A DNA stretch of 64,000 nucleotides from Mermis nigrescens (GCA_036768485.1 JAVLUZ010000154.1:883308-947307), one strand, 5' to 3'. Shown: positions 13,622 through 32,464, counted from the first letter of the stretch. Numbers and translations: made by a program. The notes: generated from the sequence alone by a model not told the origin.

Positions 13622-15004
13622 TAGAGTATAAAAGACATTGTACAGACAAATTCAATTAAATTGTACCATTTATCGATACTATTCGAGAAGCCAGTCGTGC
13701 ATAACTATCCAATCTCGAGTTTTTTTCATATTTTTTATATCGCAGAATATCCAAAATGAAAAAACAACTAATCGGTCATTCGTTAACGCGATTATTAATC
13801 AGTTGCAGTATTTTTACTTGACGACAACAACAAACGAGGAAAGATTATTTCGGTAGGAATAAAAGCACAAGTACAGGCTAAGATTACGAAGCAAAAGCAC
13901 GAAAACGCGAGGAAAACAGCAGAGGCGATAAAATGTATGTACATAAAAAGCCGCGCTTACACGGGTAGGGCCGAAACTCTGGGTATCAAAAAATTACGTC
14001 AGAAAAACCGGCAAATTTAAGGCAGTAGGCTGGCCGCTAAACATTTTTCTATATTTCTGAATCAAATGTTTTTTTTATTTCCTAGTTTCTCACCTAATTA
14101 TTTATATCCATTGCATCAAAAAAATCGTGAAAAACTATTTTTCTTCTTATTCAATCGGTTCATAACAAAAGGCATTACAAATTACATTTGACTTTACCAA
14201 TATTTGATGGTTCAGCCAAATCCGATGCTAAACTAAACGAGCTTAAGAATATATCGCTATCTGAAGTCGAAGCAGCAATCATAGATATAGTTAAACATAT
14301 TAGTATTGATTTTTTACGTAGAGATAATAAGGAATAGTTCAGTTTAATCTTTATTATATTTAAATTGAACTTATTTTCAAATTCATTACCAAATAAAATT
14401 TTTGATAATAAAACATATTTGTTGATATTGACTTCGAACAACGCTAAACAACAAATGCTTCAGTGATACAACCGCGTAGTCTGATTTTCGATCGAAAAAT
14501 ATTTCAAAAAATCGGTTAGAATTATTTAAAAATCATTTTCTGATCAACAAGTAATTATTCTTTAAAATTAAAGACAGAAGCAGGTTTGAAAAAGTATTTC
14601 AATAGTTTTACTTTACACAACTTGATTTTTCGCCACGTATACCGCATCGTTACAACCAAGGGTGGATTTAAGGGCGGGGGGAGGCGGCCACCCCCCATTG
14701 GCCCAAAATAGTGCGCAAAATTAAGGATTTTTGAGCGATTTTTAGCGAATTTCGGGTTAAAACGGCTAATTTTTCCGCCCAAGTCAGGGTTCCGCTCCCC
14801 CTTAGGGGTACCGACCCCCCCCCCCTTAGGAAAATCCTGGATCCGCCACTGGTTACAACGACTACGACTGAAAATTAATTAATAAGAAACGAGGACATCG
14901 CTTAACGCATTTAATATTCATTACAATCACATTGGCTTTTTCAATTCGCACTCGTTCGCATTGCGTGGTCGTAATATCGATCGGTAATTTGCGTAAGATA
15001 AAAA
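13622..15004. other. 3' flank of membralin: unassigned sequence plus one MITE
   Basis: No gene was seen. About 14640-14860 is a C/G-rich MITE-like block ('gggcggggggaggcggcc' to 'cctggatccgccactg') of a family also seen at 885-935. The stretch 14865-15004 should contain the 3' UTR of membralin; I see no good AATAAA on the minus strand close to the stop (the nearest candidate is near 14350), so the end of the transcript is undetermined. Confidence 0.5.
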
Positions 15005-15642
15005 TTATCCGATGACGTCATCTATTTTTTGCGACGGCGACATCGATTCGATCGACGACGTCATCAAAGCCGTCGACGATGGCGCATTATTATCGGGAGA
15101 AATCATCGATTCCTCGCGCGACGCCGATGACGTCATCGACGACACCGGCGACGTGTCCGATAACGTCAACGATTGAGAATCTGACGACGATGACGTCATA
15201 GCAACGGGCGGAGTCTCGAGCATTGCTATTGACGTTTTCGATGATGACGTCATCGCTAATGTGGCTTCTGGCGATGACGTCATTGGCGTCGTCGCTTCCG
15301 TCAATGACGTCATCGGCGCTGTCGTGGTAACTTTCGATGATGACGTCATTGGCGCTGCCGTCTCGGATGGTGACGTCATCGACGTCGTCGCTTCTGACGT
15401 CATCGGCGCCGTCGTTGTCGACGATGACATTATGGCTGGTGCCGAGGACGACGATGAGTAATCGAACGCGTCGCGCAAAGCGTTGGCGACGAGTCGGTTG
15501 GCGAAAAGTTCGCCGACGGACGGAGCCGTGGCGATCGCCGACGATGCCGACGTCTGGCTGCGGCCAGCGGCGACTAAAATTTTAGCATTAGACAACAAAT
15601 TAGACACTTTTTCTAGCATTTCAACGCACACAATGTGCATAT
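15005..15642 (-). CDS. TMEM259: membralin exon 11, Ser/Thr/Met-rich tail (residues 578-789; placed by phase)
   Basis: This open frame of 211 codons after the splice ends at TAA (15005-15007). The acceptor GATCAAG|AT fits phase 1 from exon 10 (C|AT = His). It begins MHIVCVEMLEKVSNLLSNAK and then becomes low-complexity, with at least eight copies of an M-T-S core (PMTSS, AMTSS). Tails of membralins are poorly conserved and low-complexity, so homology cannot decide. The frame, clearly higher GC than the introns, and the fitting phase support it. The DNA contains nine exact TGACGTCA palindromes. Confidence 0.7.
15013..15402. promoter_or_regulatory. cluster of nine TGACGTCA (CRE/ATF-type) palindromes inside coding DNA
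   Basis: Exact TGACGTCA starts at 15013, 15128, 15191, 15245, 15275, 15305, 15341, 15371 and 15395. The last six are spaced 30, 30, 36, 30 and 24 bp. Eight of the nine encode the M-T-S core of the protein repeat. TGACGTCA is the consensus site for CREB/ATF and related bZIP proteins. Whether it acts as an enhancer is unknown; it may simply follow from the amino-acid repeat. Confidence 0.5.
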
Positions 15643-17531
15643 CTTGATCAAAAGGCATATTTAGGTAAGGCTATTATGAATGCACAGATAGCTGCGAATA
15701 GGGTTTGGGGGCTGATTTACGCTCCAGAATACAAAATACCCCCGCAAAATACGGTAGATCAAAGAATGGAATTTTCAGGCGCTATTTTCGTTGGCACACC
15801 GGACCCGCTAATATGGTCGCTCCCCATCGTACATGCAACGGCGCAAAATTTTGGGTGAAATGTCCGGCTATTTTTAGAAAGGGAGAGGAGGGGCGGGGTA
15901 AATGACCTTCAGTTTTTATCGAAAACGACCAAAAACAGTTAGAAAAGGCCAAAAATGCATTTTTTCCAAAAATCGGGCAGGGGTCGAAAATTTTCTGGCT
16001 TTGGGGGATGCGGGACGACCTACTTTAAGTGGACGAGCGCCCCCGTTTTCGCATGTGTGCTCCCTCGGCTATTTATCCGGGGAAGGCTGATTGATTGGTC
16101 TTCTATTTTTTGGACGAAATAGAAAAAACAGCTAAAAATGGCATTAAATGCCATATTTTTGCCCAAAAGTAATTAAGGGAGGGAACAATATTCTTCAGCG
16201 CCACCTTCATTCGCCCGCCCGCTAATGGCCAAAATAGAGCGTTTGCAAGCGGAGCCTTCGTTCATGCTATCAATATACACGACTCGGCCCATGCAATACT
16301 GACCAATTCCTCTAAGCTGCCTTGGCACCCATTTTTTGTGTACTGCAAAAAACAATACAAAAACTTAATAACTGGGCGCAAAGCGCCAAAAATTTTGGCA
16401 TTTTCCCTATTTCTAGCTCGAGATTGGGCTGTTTAAAGGACAAACATAATGTAAAGACAATTAATCTGGCGAAAAGCGCCAAATAAGCATGTGTTCCTTT
16501 ATGCAAAGTCGGTAGAATATGTTTTGGCGGTCAATGAAACGCATTTTGAGAGTACCACTGTGTTAAATATGAAAAATTTCATTCCGGTACTCCTGGATAT
16601 GAGCCCGCCTAGTAATATTAATCCAATAATTAATCTTTTCTTGAATTTTAAATGACCTGACGCTAAACTTTGGTTCTGCTAATAATTTTAATTAAAATTT
16701 TTCAAGAAACGATGAATCGGTCTTTGTGCAGAATAAGAAGTCTTTTGTAATTGCGGACGCAAAGACAGGTAGTTAGTGCTAACTGAAATGGAAAAAGGAA
16801 GTAAAATCGATGCTACGCCTTCAGAAGAGCATAACAAAGGAAAGATAGATGAGCCGTAAGAGGATTTCTAATTGAAATATTACATTTTAGTAAAACTAGG
16901 CAGCTACGCGCCCCACATGGGCGTGGGAGGGGGGTTTGAACCCCCAGATTACTGTAGACCCCGAGAATTCTATTTTTAGTAGCATTTTTGCAATTTTACT
17001 CATCCTGACCCCCCACCCAGAATTTTCTTCCTGCCCACGTATGGTAAGCGCTGATGATAATACAAAAGAGCGGCGATGGGGAAACCGAAGTAATACATTT
17101 TTAACAAAACTTTTTTGAAAATTTTCCTTAAAAAATGCCGTACAAAATGTTAGAATTTCTATTTTTCACCCAAAAAGCCTTTGCGCATGGCGCTAATGTA
17201 CTAAATGCCTCATTACCGCAGGACGGGTTTCTTGCGCCGCGCTAAGAAAACAGTGGTACGGAAAATCTCAATTTTTCGGTAATTGAGGAAAGGGGCAACC
17301 GAACTCGGGCGGGGGCGGACTGCTGCTATTCACGTACTCCACGTCAGATTCTATTTTAAATTAGGCAGATCGTCCACAGTAATATTTATAATAATAATAA
17401 AAATAATAATAATAATAATATAAATAATAATCATAGTGATAATAATAATAATAATATTAATAATAATAATAATAAAAAATAATAATAATAATAATATTAA
17501 TAATACTCATAGTGATAATAATAATAATAAT

Positions 17532-17583
<52 letters not shown>

Positions 17584-17633
17584 TATTATTATTTGCGATA
17601 AAGGCTTACGAGCAAACAAAACAGCAAGCTTAC
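15643..17633 (-). other. membralin intron 10 (2.0 kb)
   Basis: It contains an M1 MITE at about 15830-16055, further GCGCC-rich repeat blocks at 16160-16510, a C/G-rich block near 16900-17045 ('gggcgtgggaggggggtttg'), and the (AAT)n tract. No gene was seen. Confidence 0.65.
15830..16055 (+). mobile_element. MITE family M1 copy
   Basis: It shares 'ccaaaaatcggg', 'ttttctggctttgggggat' and 'gggacgacc' with copies at 21765-21960, 29575-29795, 32040-32275, 32465-32700 (reverse) and 44937-46350 (reverse, split). Ends are near GTTACATGTATGG-type sequence. Confidence 0.55.
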
Positions 17634-17859
17634 GGTTTTGTTGGTCCGACGACGTTCTCAAATGGCACAAGTTGCGGCGTATTAGAGCGGAGCGATCGGC
17701 GCCCGTTGTGGACGGCGTCGACAGCGTGGGCCGCGCGGTGGCGCGTTGCGCCGCCGCGTTGGATCCGTTTCGCTGTAAAGTGCTCAACAGACGCCGCACG
17801 TTTTGATCGTGTAAAACGAGCGGTAATTCGTAATGATGGAAAAAGTACAGCATTGAGTG
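17634..17859 (-). CDS. TMEM259: membralin exon 10 (residues 503-577)
   Basis: It encodes HSMLYFFHHYELPLVLHDQN, then VRRLLSTLQ and an Ala/Arg/Thr-rich stretch. The start matches the family motif HSMIYFFHHYELP that ends the membrane core. The acceptor is TTTTATTCAG|CAC. The donor chosen is AAACC|GTAAGC, phase 1; a second GTAAGC 24 nt downstream (CTC|GTAAGCC) keeps the same phase and would add eight residues. Immediately beyond lies an (AAT)n microsatellite. Confidence 0.9.
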
Positions 17860-20772
<2,913 letters not shown>

Positions 20773-21764
20773 TTAAAACAAAGTCGGAATCGAAATTAAA
20801 TTAAATCGAATTACCTGCAGAATCGTAAGATAGTCACTTGAAACTTCGAATATTTTTTAGAACTTAGAACACTTTTTGGAACTTTAAACAATTTTATGTA
20901 ACTTTGAACACTTTTTCTCGAATTTCTGAACACTTTTTCCAAACTTTGATCAATCTTTCTTTCGGTCGTCACAAAATTAACAGTCAACACTAGAATGAAC
21001 AGAAGCCATGTTTTGATATTTGTCCAAATTTTCAAACAACCCCAATCATTAATCTATTCCGTGAAACCATGTGCAGAAAATCAAATTTCTGAATCAGAAT
21101 GAAGCTTTCTGCAGCTCTTGCTTATTGTGCTTATTGTAGCACCGCTTTGAAGCATTTTTACAGGCAAATTACATAGGTTGAAAAATTGTCCACTATGCAT
21201 AACATTTCGTCGATATAGTAGAATTCAAGGATGGCGAAAAAGAAGAATTTCTAAAATTAAATTCTGGTGAAATAAGGTTGTCAAAGAAGTTCAAAGCGCC
21301 CAAAAGTGCTAATTTATGCAGAGGAAACCCCATACCAAAGTCGGACGACGTTCGCTCGTCTAATTTTTGGCTAAAGCTTGCTCGAAAATCTCATTACTTA
21401 CTTTTTGCTATTTTTTATTAAAAATTAGACAAGGGGTCCGCCGATAGATACAATGGTAGCCTATCTGAATGATTTTGACTAGTCGTCACATATTTAGATA
21501 ACACTCTGCCAAATATACGCAAAGGAAATTTAGACACAGTACGTCTAAATATACAGAACAAACACTACGGTCGGCATCGGAAAATAAACTTGGAGATGCT
21601 GACTGGATGCATTATACATGATGATGATCAAAGGTTTTTACCCCCTTTCTAGAATCTTTGATTGTCCAAAAAAATCGTACAGAAAAATACTGTTTAAGCG
21701 TTTTTAGTCATCTGTTTACTCGAAAGTGTCGAGCTTTCGACGCTTCGCGCCATACACTTATTTT

Positions 21765-21960
21765 AGTGGCGGGTCTCCGGCCATTTTTAGGGTGGGGAAT
21801 GACCTCCAACTTTCCAACTTTTTTACCATATAGGTACCTAAAAATGGTTAAAAAGGCAGATTTTCGCCAAAATTGGCGGAGGGTCAAAAATTTTCTGATT
21901 TTGAGGGGATAGGGGGACGACCAACTTCGGGTGGGGGAACCCCCATCCGCGTGTATGATA
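21765..21960 (+). mobile_element. MITE family M1 copy in intron 7
   Basis: It shows the M1 order: 'aatgacctccaactttcc', then 'ggtcaaaaattttctgattt', 'ggggacgaccaac' and a C-rich end before 'gtgtatg'. Confidence 0.5.
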
Positions 21961-22417
21961 ATCATCAATGTAATAGGGGGCTCTAAGCCAAAGTCGCACG
22001 TCTCACACCCATTCCATGAAAGCCAAGGTCCCTTACCTTTATTCGACTTTTGAGCAAGAACTTGGCGTTAATTGACGATTTTTGGTCATTTTTAGCCGTT
22101 TTTGACAAGAAGGGTTTTTACCTGCCCACCCAAATGAAGCACTTTCAGCACCCATCCGAAATTTTGAGCTGCTACGTGAGCATAAGTACATATTATGATG
22201 TTGATCAGGGCCGCACTCAAGGGAGGGAGCAGGGCGGACGCCCCCTTGGCCGAAAAAAATTTTGAAAGGTAAGATAATATACGGGAAGATGGAAAAATCG
22301 CATGTTTTAGTCGTAAAACCTGCAAAATTTCGGCGGTTTGCGCCAGATTGGCAGTTTTTCCACAAATTTGGCTCAAGTGCGACCAAAAAATGCAACTTTT
22401 TATAGCCTCTTAGAGCA

Positions 22418-22690
22418 CACCTGAGCGTGGGGGTGTTTTAGGGGGCATGCAACCCCCCCACCGAGAAACCAAGATAACCTCAGAAACCAAAATATCCCAC
22501 CCAGAATTCAATTTTTAAAAATCTTTTTGTTTTTTTTCGCAATTTTTTGATGCCAATGGATAGTGCTCGATGAGGAACATTGAAAAATAGTGTTTTTTTC
22601 GCTATACCACCATTTTTAAGGCTAAGCTCTGACCTTTGAAAAATCTTGCACCCCCAGAATTTCGGTGCCGCCCACCTACGCTCTTGAGTG
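22418..22690 (-). mobile_element. MITE family M3, reverse copy
   Basis: It is the reverse complement of the family at 25153-25427, sharing 'cccagaattcaatttttaaa', 'tttgatgccaatggatagtg' and 'ctttgaaaaatcttgcaccc'. Non-coding. Confidence 0.6.
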
Positions 22691-22821
22691 AGAAAAATTT
22701 TTTTTACAAAAAAATTCGAATTTTATAGTCTCAATGCATAGAGCATGTCGGAAAACGTCGAAAAAGCGGTTTTTGCGAGCTATCCCGACGAATTTCTCGA
22801 CATACAGACCAATTTATCTCA

Positions 22822-23115
<294 letters not shown>

Positions 23116-23246
23116 CTATGAAAAACAATGAAAAATTCATAGCACGGCCAACAAACGCCATTTTTCGACAATTATCATCGAGCTCTATCAATCGGCATGG
23201 AATTTGCAAAAAATTCAAAAGATGAAATTCTAGGATCTGCGGGTCA

Positions 23247-23425
23247 TTTGCATAGGTGGGCAGCACCAAACTTCTGGGGGAGGGTGCAAGATTTTTTCAA
23301 AGGTTAAAAAATGGCCTTAAAATAGTGGTATGGCGAAAAAACAAAAAATTTTCAAAAATTGAATTCTAGGGGGTATTTCAATTTCTGGGGGTGCATACCC
23401 CCTAAACCCCCACGCCCCAGATATG
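23247..23425 (+). mobile_element. MITE family M3, shortened copy
   Basis: It starts 'cataggtgggcagcacc', shares 'aaaaatggccttaaaatagt' and ends in 'ctaaacccccacgcccc'. It has an internal deletion relative to 25153-25427. Confidence 0.55.
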
Positions 23426-23451
23426 GTCATTTAGTATCTGGGAAATCATAT

Positions 23452-23790
23452 CCAGACATGCACAGCATGGGAATTCGAGGGTAAGAAGCCAAATATTTTC
23501 TAAAGTGTCCTTTTCGGACCCAAAAATTGTGAGTACGCGTCAAAAACATATTTTTGGATTTCTGACGAAACTGTGCATTTCTAAAACGTAGAAACATCAC
23601 AAAATTCAAATAAATTTAAATAGTCAAAAAATGAGTATCTGACGCTAAGCGCCGAAACTTTCACATTTTTCGAGTAAACAGATATTAAAAAAACGCTCAA
23701 AACAGCTTTTTCCTGCTAATTTGTTTGAAGATCACGAATTCTGAGGGAAGGTCAGAAAAAATTTAAGGGAGCGAAAAGCGACGATTGTTA
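23452..23790 (+). mobile_element. MITE family M4 copy in intron 6
   Basis: It starts 'cagacatgcacagcatggg' and follows the M4 order seen at 43011-43432, including a degraded GACGCTAAGCGCCGAAAC module. The right end is not clear. Confidence 0.5.
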
Positions 23791-23870
23791 ATTATGCATA
23801 TAAATGACTAGTTAAGTTGAAATTTAAGCCTATGAAAAGATACTCAAAAAGCTGTGAAGTAGACGATTGC

Positions 23871-24281
23871 AAACATACATGCACATAGAGGGTGAGGGGG
23901 TATTAAAACTTGAAGGGTCAACCAGACAGGTACTGTCCGACAATTTTGAGCCGATGGAACGTTTTTGCATCATTTTTGAGGTCAAAAGCAATAAAAATGT
24001 CAAAATTTATCCGCGCCGATGAGTACTTTTAAGTACTTTTTACACAAAAAGCGCCCAAAAATGATAAATTTTTACAATTTTTCAGTGTTAAAAGTGATAT
24101 AATGCAGTCGAAATGGACTAAAAATGCTTCTAAAATGCGATATTACCACGAAAAAACGTTTTATAGGCGATTTTGACCATTTTGATCCTTAAAACAGCAA
24201 AAAACTCGTTAACGTTAAATTTACTGTTCTGGATTTTCGGGATTTCACCCCCTGCCGACCCTGATCTTGTGCACCTATGAT
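23871..24281 (+). mobile_element. MITE family M2, copy 2
   Basis: A full-length partner of 19690-20106 in the same orientation. It starts catacATGCACATAG and ends CTTGTGCACCTATG. Confidence 0.75.
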
Positions 24282-24891
24282 TGCAAAGAAAAAGTGCATC
24301 TGAAACAGATAAAACAAGCAAAAAATAACAATAGGTTGCATTGCAATATGGGCCTGTGATGCATTTTTTATTTTTTAAAAAATATTATATAGCGATCAGC
24401 GTATTAAAAGCTAATAAACTACAGTAAAACTCTAGTACGCGATTAAGCAGATACTGAGGCAAAATTGGACAAATTTTTAAATAAAATCTAAGTGTGATTA
24501 CCAAATCAAAACTGGAAATCATGATTAGCCGGCTATTCAGAGAAGCTAATCTTCAAATTTTTCATTTCTAATCTTAAAGAATATAAAATTTTGGATTAAA
24601 AATCGAGAAGAATGCTGATACTCACATTTTCCACTTAAAAATATAGTAAACGATGCCTTATAAAGCTAAAGAAAAAACGAACCGTCCGCAAAATTTCGAG
24701 GATGAATACGAAACGTATATTCGGTTCTGAATTTAATTGGACTTTTCTAAAATAAAATGAAAAATGGATAGTTTAAAATTAAATAAATTGACCCATTAAA
24801 ATAAAATGAAACATTTCAAATAAAGTAAAAAAAATTAAAATAAATCAATAGAGGTGTTCCAAATCGATCTGAGTACTTAATGAAATTATCA

Positions 24892-27891
<3,000 letters not shown>

Positions 27892-28036
27892 TTAAAAAAG
27901 CGTCTTATATCTCGATATTTCACGCTTCGATGCTTCATATTTTTACTAACGGCATCGGTTTAAGAAAAGAGGACGATTTTTAATAACAGACGGCAAAGTG
28001 CACAATGTTGAAAGTATTTTACTCGAAATAACTTTC

Positions 28037-28888
28037 GTACATGCACACAATCAAAAGCTCTAGGAGTGGGTAAAGCTAGTTTCCTTGGGTAAAAGGGGGG
28101 AAGGGGTAAATGACTGGTTTTTCACCTATTTAATGTCAAATTTTTGAACTTAATTCATCGTATTTTATTTTTCATGAATATGTTCAAATTTGCTTGAAAA
28201 CAATCGCAATAAGGGTTATGAAATTACCTCTAACATCAAATGTGTAAAAAATAATGGAAGAAAAGTAACTTGACGAATAAATCGAACAGTCTGCTGCTCT
28301 AAAAATAAGTATATGCGCTTTAAATTACACTATTAGTCATTATTTGACGCTTTTTGATGGTTCAAGGAGTCGGTTCCGGTCCAAAATGGCCTGAGGAAGT
28401 GTGCTTCTCAGAAGTCCTGGTAGGGGATACCCCATACCCCTTCCAGTGCGCATGTGTGATGACATTCATACATGCACATGGTCATAAGCTATGGGGGAGG
28501 GGTAAAGCGAGTTTCCTTAAGGGAAGGGTAAATGTGTATTTTGCTTACCTATTTACCGTCAAATTTACTTAATTCGTTATATTTTATTCTTCATGAATAT
28601 GTTTGGATAAATTTGCATGAAAACAGATCAATAGTGGTCATGGAATGGTCTGTAACATCAAATACGAAATAATGAAAGAAATTTGTCTCGTCGAATGAAC
28701 TGAACAGTATGCTACTTAAAAAGCGAGTATAATATACTTGAAATTGCGTTGTTAGATGTCATTTGACGCTTTTTCATGATTCGAGCAATAGGTTTTCGGT
28801 CCAAAATGGCTTGAGGGGATATGCTTCTCAGAAGTCATGGTAGACGGATACCCCCTTCATAACCCTTTCAGTGTGCATGTGTGATGAC
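28037..28888 (+). mobile_element. two head-to-tail copies of MITE family M5
   Basis: Copy 1 (about 28037-28461) and copy 2 (about 28467-28888) run in the same direction. Both share 'gtaaagcnagtttcctt', 'tcatgaatatgtt', 'atttgacgctttttgatgg' and 'cagtgygcatgtgtgatga'. Further relatives are at 32710-33080 and 33125-33370 (reverse) and about 44040-44265. The 72-codon frame at 28354-28572 crosses their junction and is not a gene. Confidence 0.65.
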
Positions 28889-28989
28889 ATAACATTGTAC
28901 AGAAAATAATATGCATCGCGGCCACAGGCATGTGAGGGGGGCTAAAATTTTGAAGCCAGATCTCTCAACAACTACTTGTAGGTGGGCAA

Positions 28990-29222
28990 CACAGATGCAC
29001 AAGGTCAGGCTGGCCAGGGATGGGTAAAATCGAAATAATGGGGTAAGGGAGGAGTGAAATCCACTATTTATACTACAGTAAACTGTATTTTTGGCTATTT
29101 TTACGTGAAAATCACTCGAAAATACACTATTTTTGACACAAACTGCTCGACAGTACCTTGCTTTTGGACCCTTGAGCGGGAGTAATACCCCCTCTCACCC
29201 CTCCCTATGTGCATGTACGGTG
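28990..29222 (-). mobile_element. MITE family M2, reverse copy with internal deletion
   Basis: It begins 'cagatgcacaaggtcagg' and ends 'ctatgtgcatgtacgg', the M2 termini in reverse order, at about half the length of the full copies. Confidence 0.55.
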
Positions 29223-29574
29223 AGCAAAACAAAATAGTGTTTTTGAGCCTTCATCAGCGTGATATATATATTTATTTTAAAAAATAAATTTTTTTCTAAA
29301 ATTTTTAATCTAGAAAGAATCTTGCGGTTTCCCCTAATCATGTATGCATTTTGGACTGAAAAAACGATAGGAATCCGCCAAAAGTGTTGATTTTTGATGG
29401 TTTAGATAATGCTCGTTCCTTCTAGAATATAAAAAACAAAAAAATTTTGAAAGGAACTTGAGTGAATTCGACAAAATATGGTTTAAAAAACAGTATGAGG
29501 TGCAGCAGAGCGCCGAAAATCTGGCTTTTTTTTAGCCAAAAGCACATTTTCTCTGATGGGGTCGTAGCTATACA

Positions 29575-29795
29575 TATAACGGCTTAAAATCTTGGGTGGG
29601 ATTCCGTGCCATTAAAGGGGGCGGCTGAATGACCTTAAATTTTTGGCTCAAAACGGCCAAAGAACACATGGCCAAAATTACAATTTTTTCCAAAAATCGG
29701 GAGGGGGTTAAAAATCTTCTGTCTTTAGGGGATAGGGGACGACTAACTCTGGAAGGGGATCGACCCATCCCCTTGTTACATGTATGGTCGCAGCC
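29575..29795 (+). mobile_element. MITE family M1 copy
   Basis: It shows 'ggcttaaaatcttgggtggg', 'ttccaaaaatcggg' and 'gataggggacgac', and an end at 'ttgttacatgtatgg'. Confidence 0.55.
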
Positions 29796-29879
29796 GTTTA
29801 GCGTGGGTCAGCAGCCATTATGGAAAGCGGCCATTCAAACCTTCAAGAGCACGTACACATGTATGAAGCATATATAAAC

Positions 29880-31770
29880 AGTAAATACGGCGCGGAGCGC
29901 CGGAAAATTTTCATGTTTCCCATGTCAAACCTCAAATTTGAGCTGTTTTGAGTGAGCTAGAGGGCAAAAACTATAGCTGGACAATGAATCCAGCGCACAG
30001 CGCTGGAAAAAAATTGACATGTTCTCGGTGACCGTGCGGGGACCCCGACCCTGACCCCGAAAAACCCCGGCCTAAACCCCGACCCCTGACCGGGGGGCAT
30101 GATTTTTCGAGTCGGGGTTGAACCTTTTTCGGGGGTGAAACAAAGCATTTTATCCGTTGGTACATAGAAGAATTGTATAAATAGCAAATAAATTCGGAAC
30201 AAAGGACGATTCATTCACCAGCAAAATTATTATGTTAAACTCGACACTCGCGATATTCCATAAAAAGTACGCCTGGTCGCCATGTTGTTAAGACGTACAT
30301 ACATGTTCGGCATATTTTCCATTAAGAAGTGCGCCGAAATTACTGCGGAATCACAGGCGTAGCCGGGGGATGGAGGCACATGTCCCCCGGAATTTTTCAG
30401 AAATTAAGATGATTATTCTGGCGCAATGTGTCCAGAACATTGAGTTTAAAAAGGCACAAACGTCAAAATTTTCCCACGCTTCGCGCCGAGTCATTATTAT
30501 TTATTGTTATGCAGATCCAATGAATTTAAAAGCTTGAATCTGTTAAAATAATCCAGCACTTCGCAGCACTTTAGTGATTTAATGCACTATTAGTTCATTG
30601 AATGAAACTGCATATGCTTGTTGAACATAATAGTAAAAGTGCGAAAATGTTTGTGTACCAATTTATCTATTCTCTGCTTTGTTTATCTTTCTTTACAAGG
30701 ACACATAATTCTATTTTAAATGAAAGGAAAGACCAAATTTTCTTGTGTTTTTGCGCATTTTCTGTTTTCTGAAAGTTAATAAGAAGGCCACAAATGGGCC
30801 TGAAAATGGTTAGAACAAAATTCTCATTGATACATCTTTCAATGACTTATTGGCAGCGACCCGTTGCTGCGCTATGTAATTAGCAGAGGTCGAAAAACGC
30901 ATTTTAGCTCAGAAGTTTTGTGCTGTGTAGGAGGTGTTCATCAATTTAAATTTTTTTTGGACTTAATTCAGAACCGAGATTTTGCCAATTTGCGAAAATT
31001 TAAACTTTACTAAGTAAAAATTAGAGTGCTTTTTTACACAATTTTCGGGGGTTCTGCTCTGGACTCGCTGTTGGCGCTTGAGCGCGCCACCCCAGACCAC
31101 CAGCCGTACAGTCTCGTTCTACATGTTGAAAGAGATTTGTAGGAGGACAGAAAAGGTAAAAAGATTAGGAATTTTTGACAAATTTTCGGCGCTTCGCGCC
31201 GCAATAAGTTTATCTGTTCTGTATGATTTAAGCGGTATAAATTGAGTTTAAAGAGTAAAAACGTCAAAATTTTCCTGCGCTTAGCACCGCCGATTATTGT
31301 CTTAGGGCGGTAAAATATGACTGAATTTCTTGATGCTTTGCGTCACTTATGATTTCCGAACCGTTTGTCAATAAAGAGGCGTAAATTCTACATGAAAACG
31401 GTAAAAATTTCGAAAATTTCGGCGCTTCGCGCCATTGGCTCCTCTACAATCAGTGCGCCATAGAAAACCGTTATGAAAAAACTGTGGAAGAATACGAAAA
31501 AGCGAGAGCGATTAGTGATTAAAATTGAAAGTAATGCTAAATTGCCAAAACCATGCTTGAACTTGGAATGAAAATAAAATGAACATAACCAGCTTTAATA
31601 GTATGCTCTACAAACAAGTGAAGGTATCGATTTTATCCTTTTCAAATTGGTATGTAATCATGCAATGTTAATTGCTAATCTTCAACCCCGACCCCGATCC
31701 CTAAAACCGGGGTTTTTCATCCCCGACCCCGACCCCCCGATCGGGGGTGAAAATCTGACCCCGTACGATC
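29880..31770. repeat. GCGC-hairpin and CCCCGACCCC-rich repeat cluster
   Basis: GGCGC(G/T)NAGCGCC-type modules occur near 29890, 30475, 31190 and 31425. CCCCGACCCC/GGGGTCGGGG-rich blocks at 30038-30140 and 31685-31765 look like the C-rich ends of one interrupted element. A 'caggcgtagccgggggatgg' MITE end starts near 30352. No gene is supported. Confidence 0.5.
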
Positions 31771-31799
31771 ACTGCATGTTCTCTATGTCTAAGTCAAAT

Positions 31800-32037
31800 T
31801 TGAGCGGTTTAGAAGACAAAAACTAAACATAAACAATAAATCCGGCGCGAAGCGCCGGAAAATTTTGAGTTTACTTGCTCAAAAGTACGCTAAAAACCTG
31901 TTTTGGCGATGTTTTAGACGAACTTCGCCAATTTTTAATTTTTCCCTTTGGGGGACCCTTGGGAAAAACGAAAGTTTTTCCCTATTTCGGGGGGGGGGTA
32001 GGCCTCCCCGCAATTCCTAAATACGGGCCTGGTAATT
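31800..32037 (-). mobile_element. MITE 'ccaggcccgtatt' family (M6), reverse copy
   Basis: It is the reverse complement of 44647-44860, sharing the start CCAGGCCCGTATT, 'cccaagggtcccccaaaggg', 'gtctaaaacancgcca' and GGCGCTTCGCGCC. Identity is roughly 80%. Confidence 0.65.
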
Positions 32038-32039
32038 AG

Positions 32040-32275
32040 CATAGATGTAACGGCTCGAATTTTCGGGGTGGGGTCTCGGTCATTTTTAGGCGAAGTGGGG
32101 GAGGGAGGGTAAATGACCCCAAATTTTTGTCCAAAAACGTACAAAAAACGCCTACAGATGGTCGAAAAATTCAAATTTTTCCAAAAATCGGAGGGATCGA
32201 AATTTTCTGGCTTTGGCGGAAATGGAGGACAGCCAACTTGGGTGGGGAGGACCCCGATCCACCCGTTACATGCAT
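32040..32275 (+). mobile_element. MITE family M1 copy
   Basis: It has 'aacggctcgaattttcggg' at the start, 'aaatttttccaaaaatcgg' and 'ttttctggctttgg' inside, and 'cccgttacatgcatag' at the end. It abuts the M6 copy. Confidence 0.6.
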
Positions 32276-32464
32276 AGTATTTACTATTTAAAACAATGTA
32301 GGTAGGTAAAGTAAAACTCTTTAGCTGCTCTGCATAATACTAAATTAGTGCAAAGAATATATTATTGTGGCAAGTGTGACAATTTCATCGTAAAATTAGA
32401 AAATTAAATATAATCGCCAAGCGGACAGCCACGCAACATAGATGCACATGGTCAGAATAGTCAG

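Noticed and set aside
15261..15585. Plus-strand ORFs (66 and 82 codons) over exon 11
   Set aside because: Shadow frames of the GC-rich minus-strand exon; the TGACGTCA palindromes keep several frames open.
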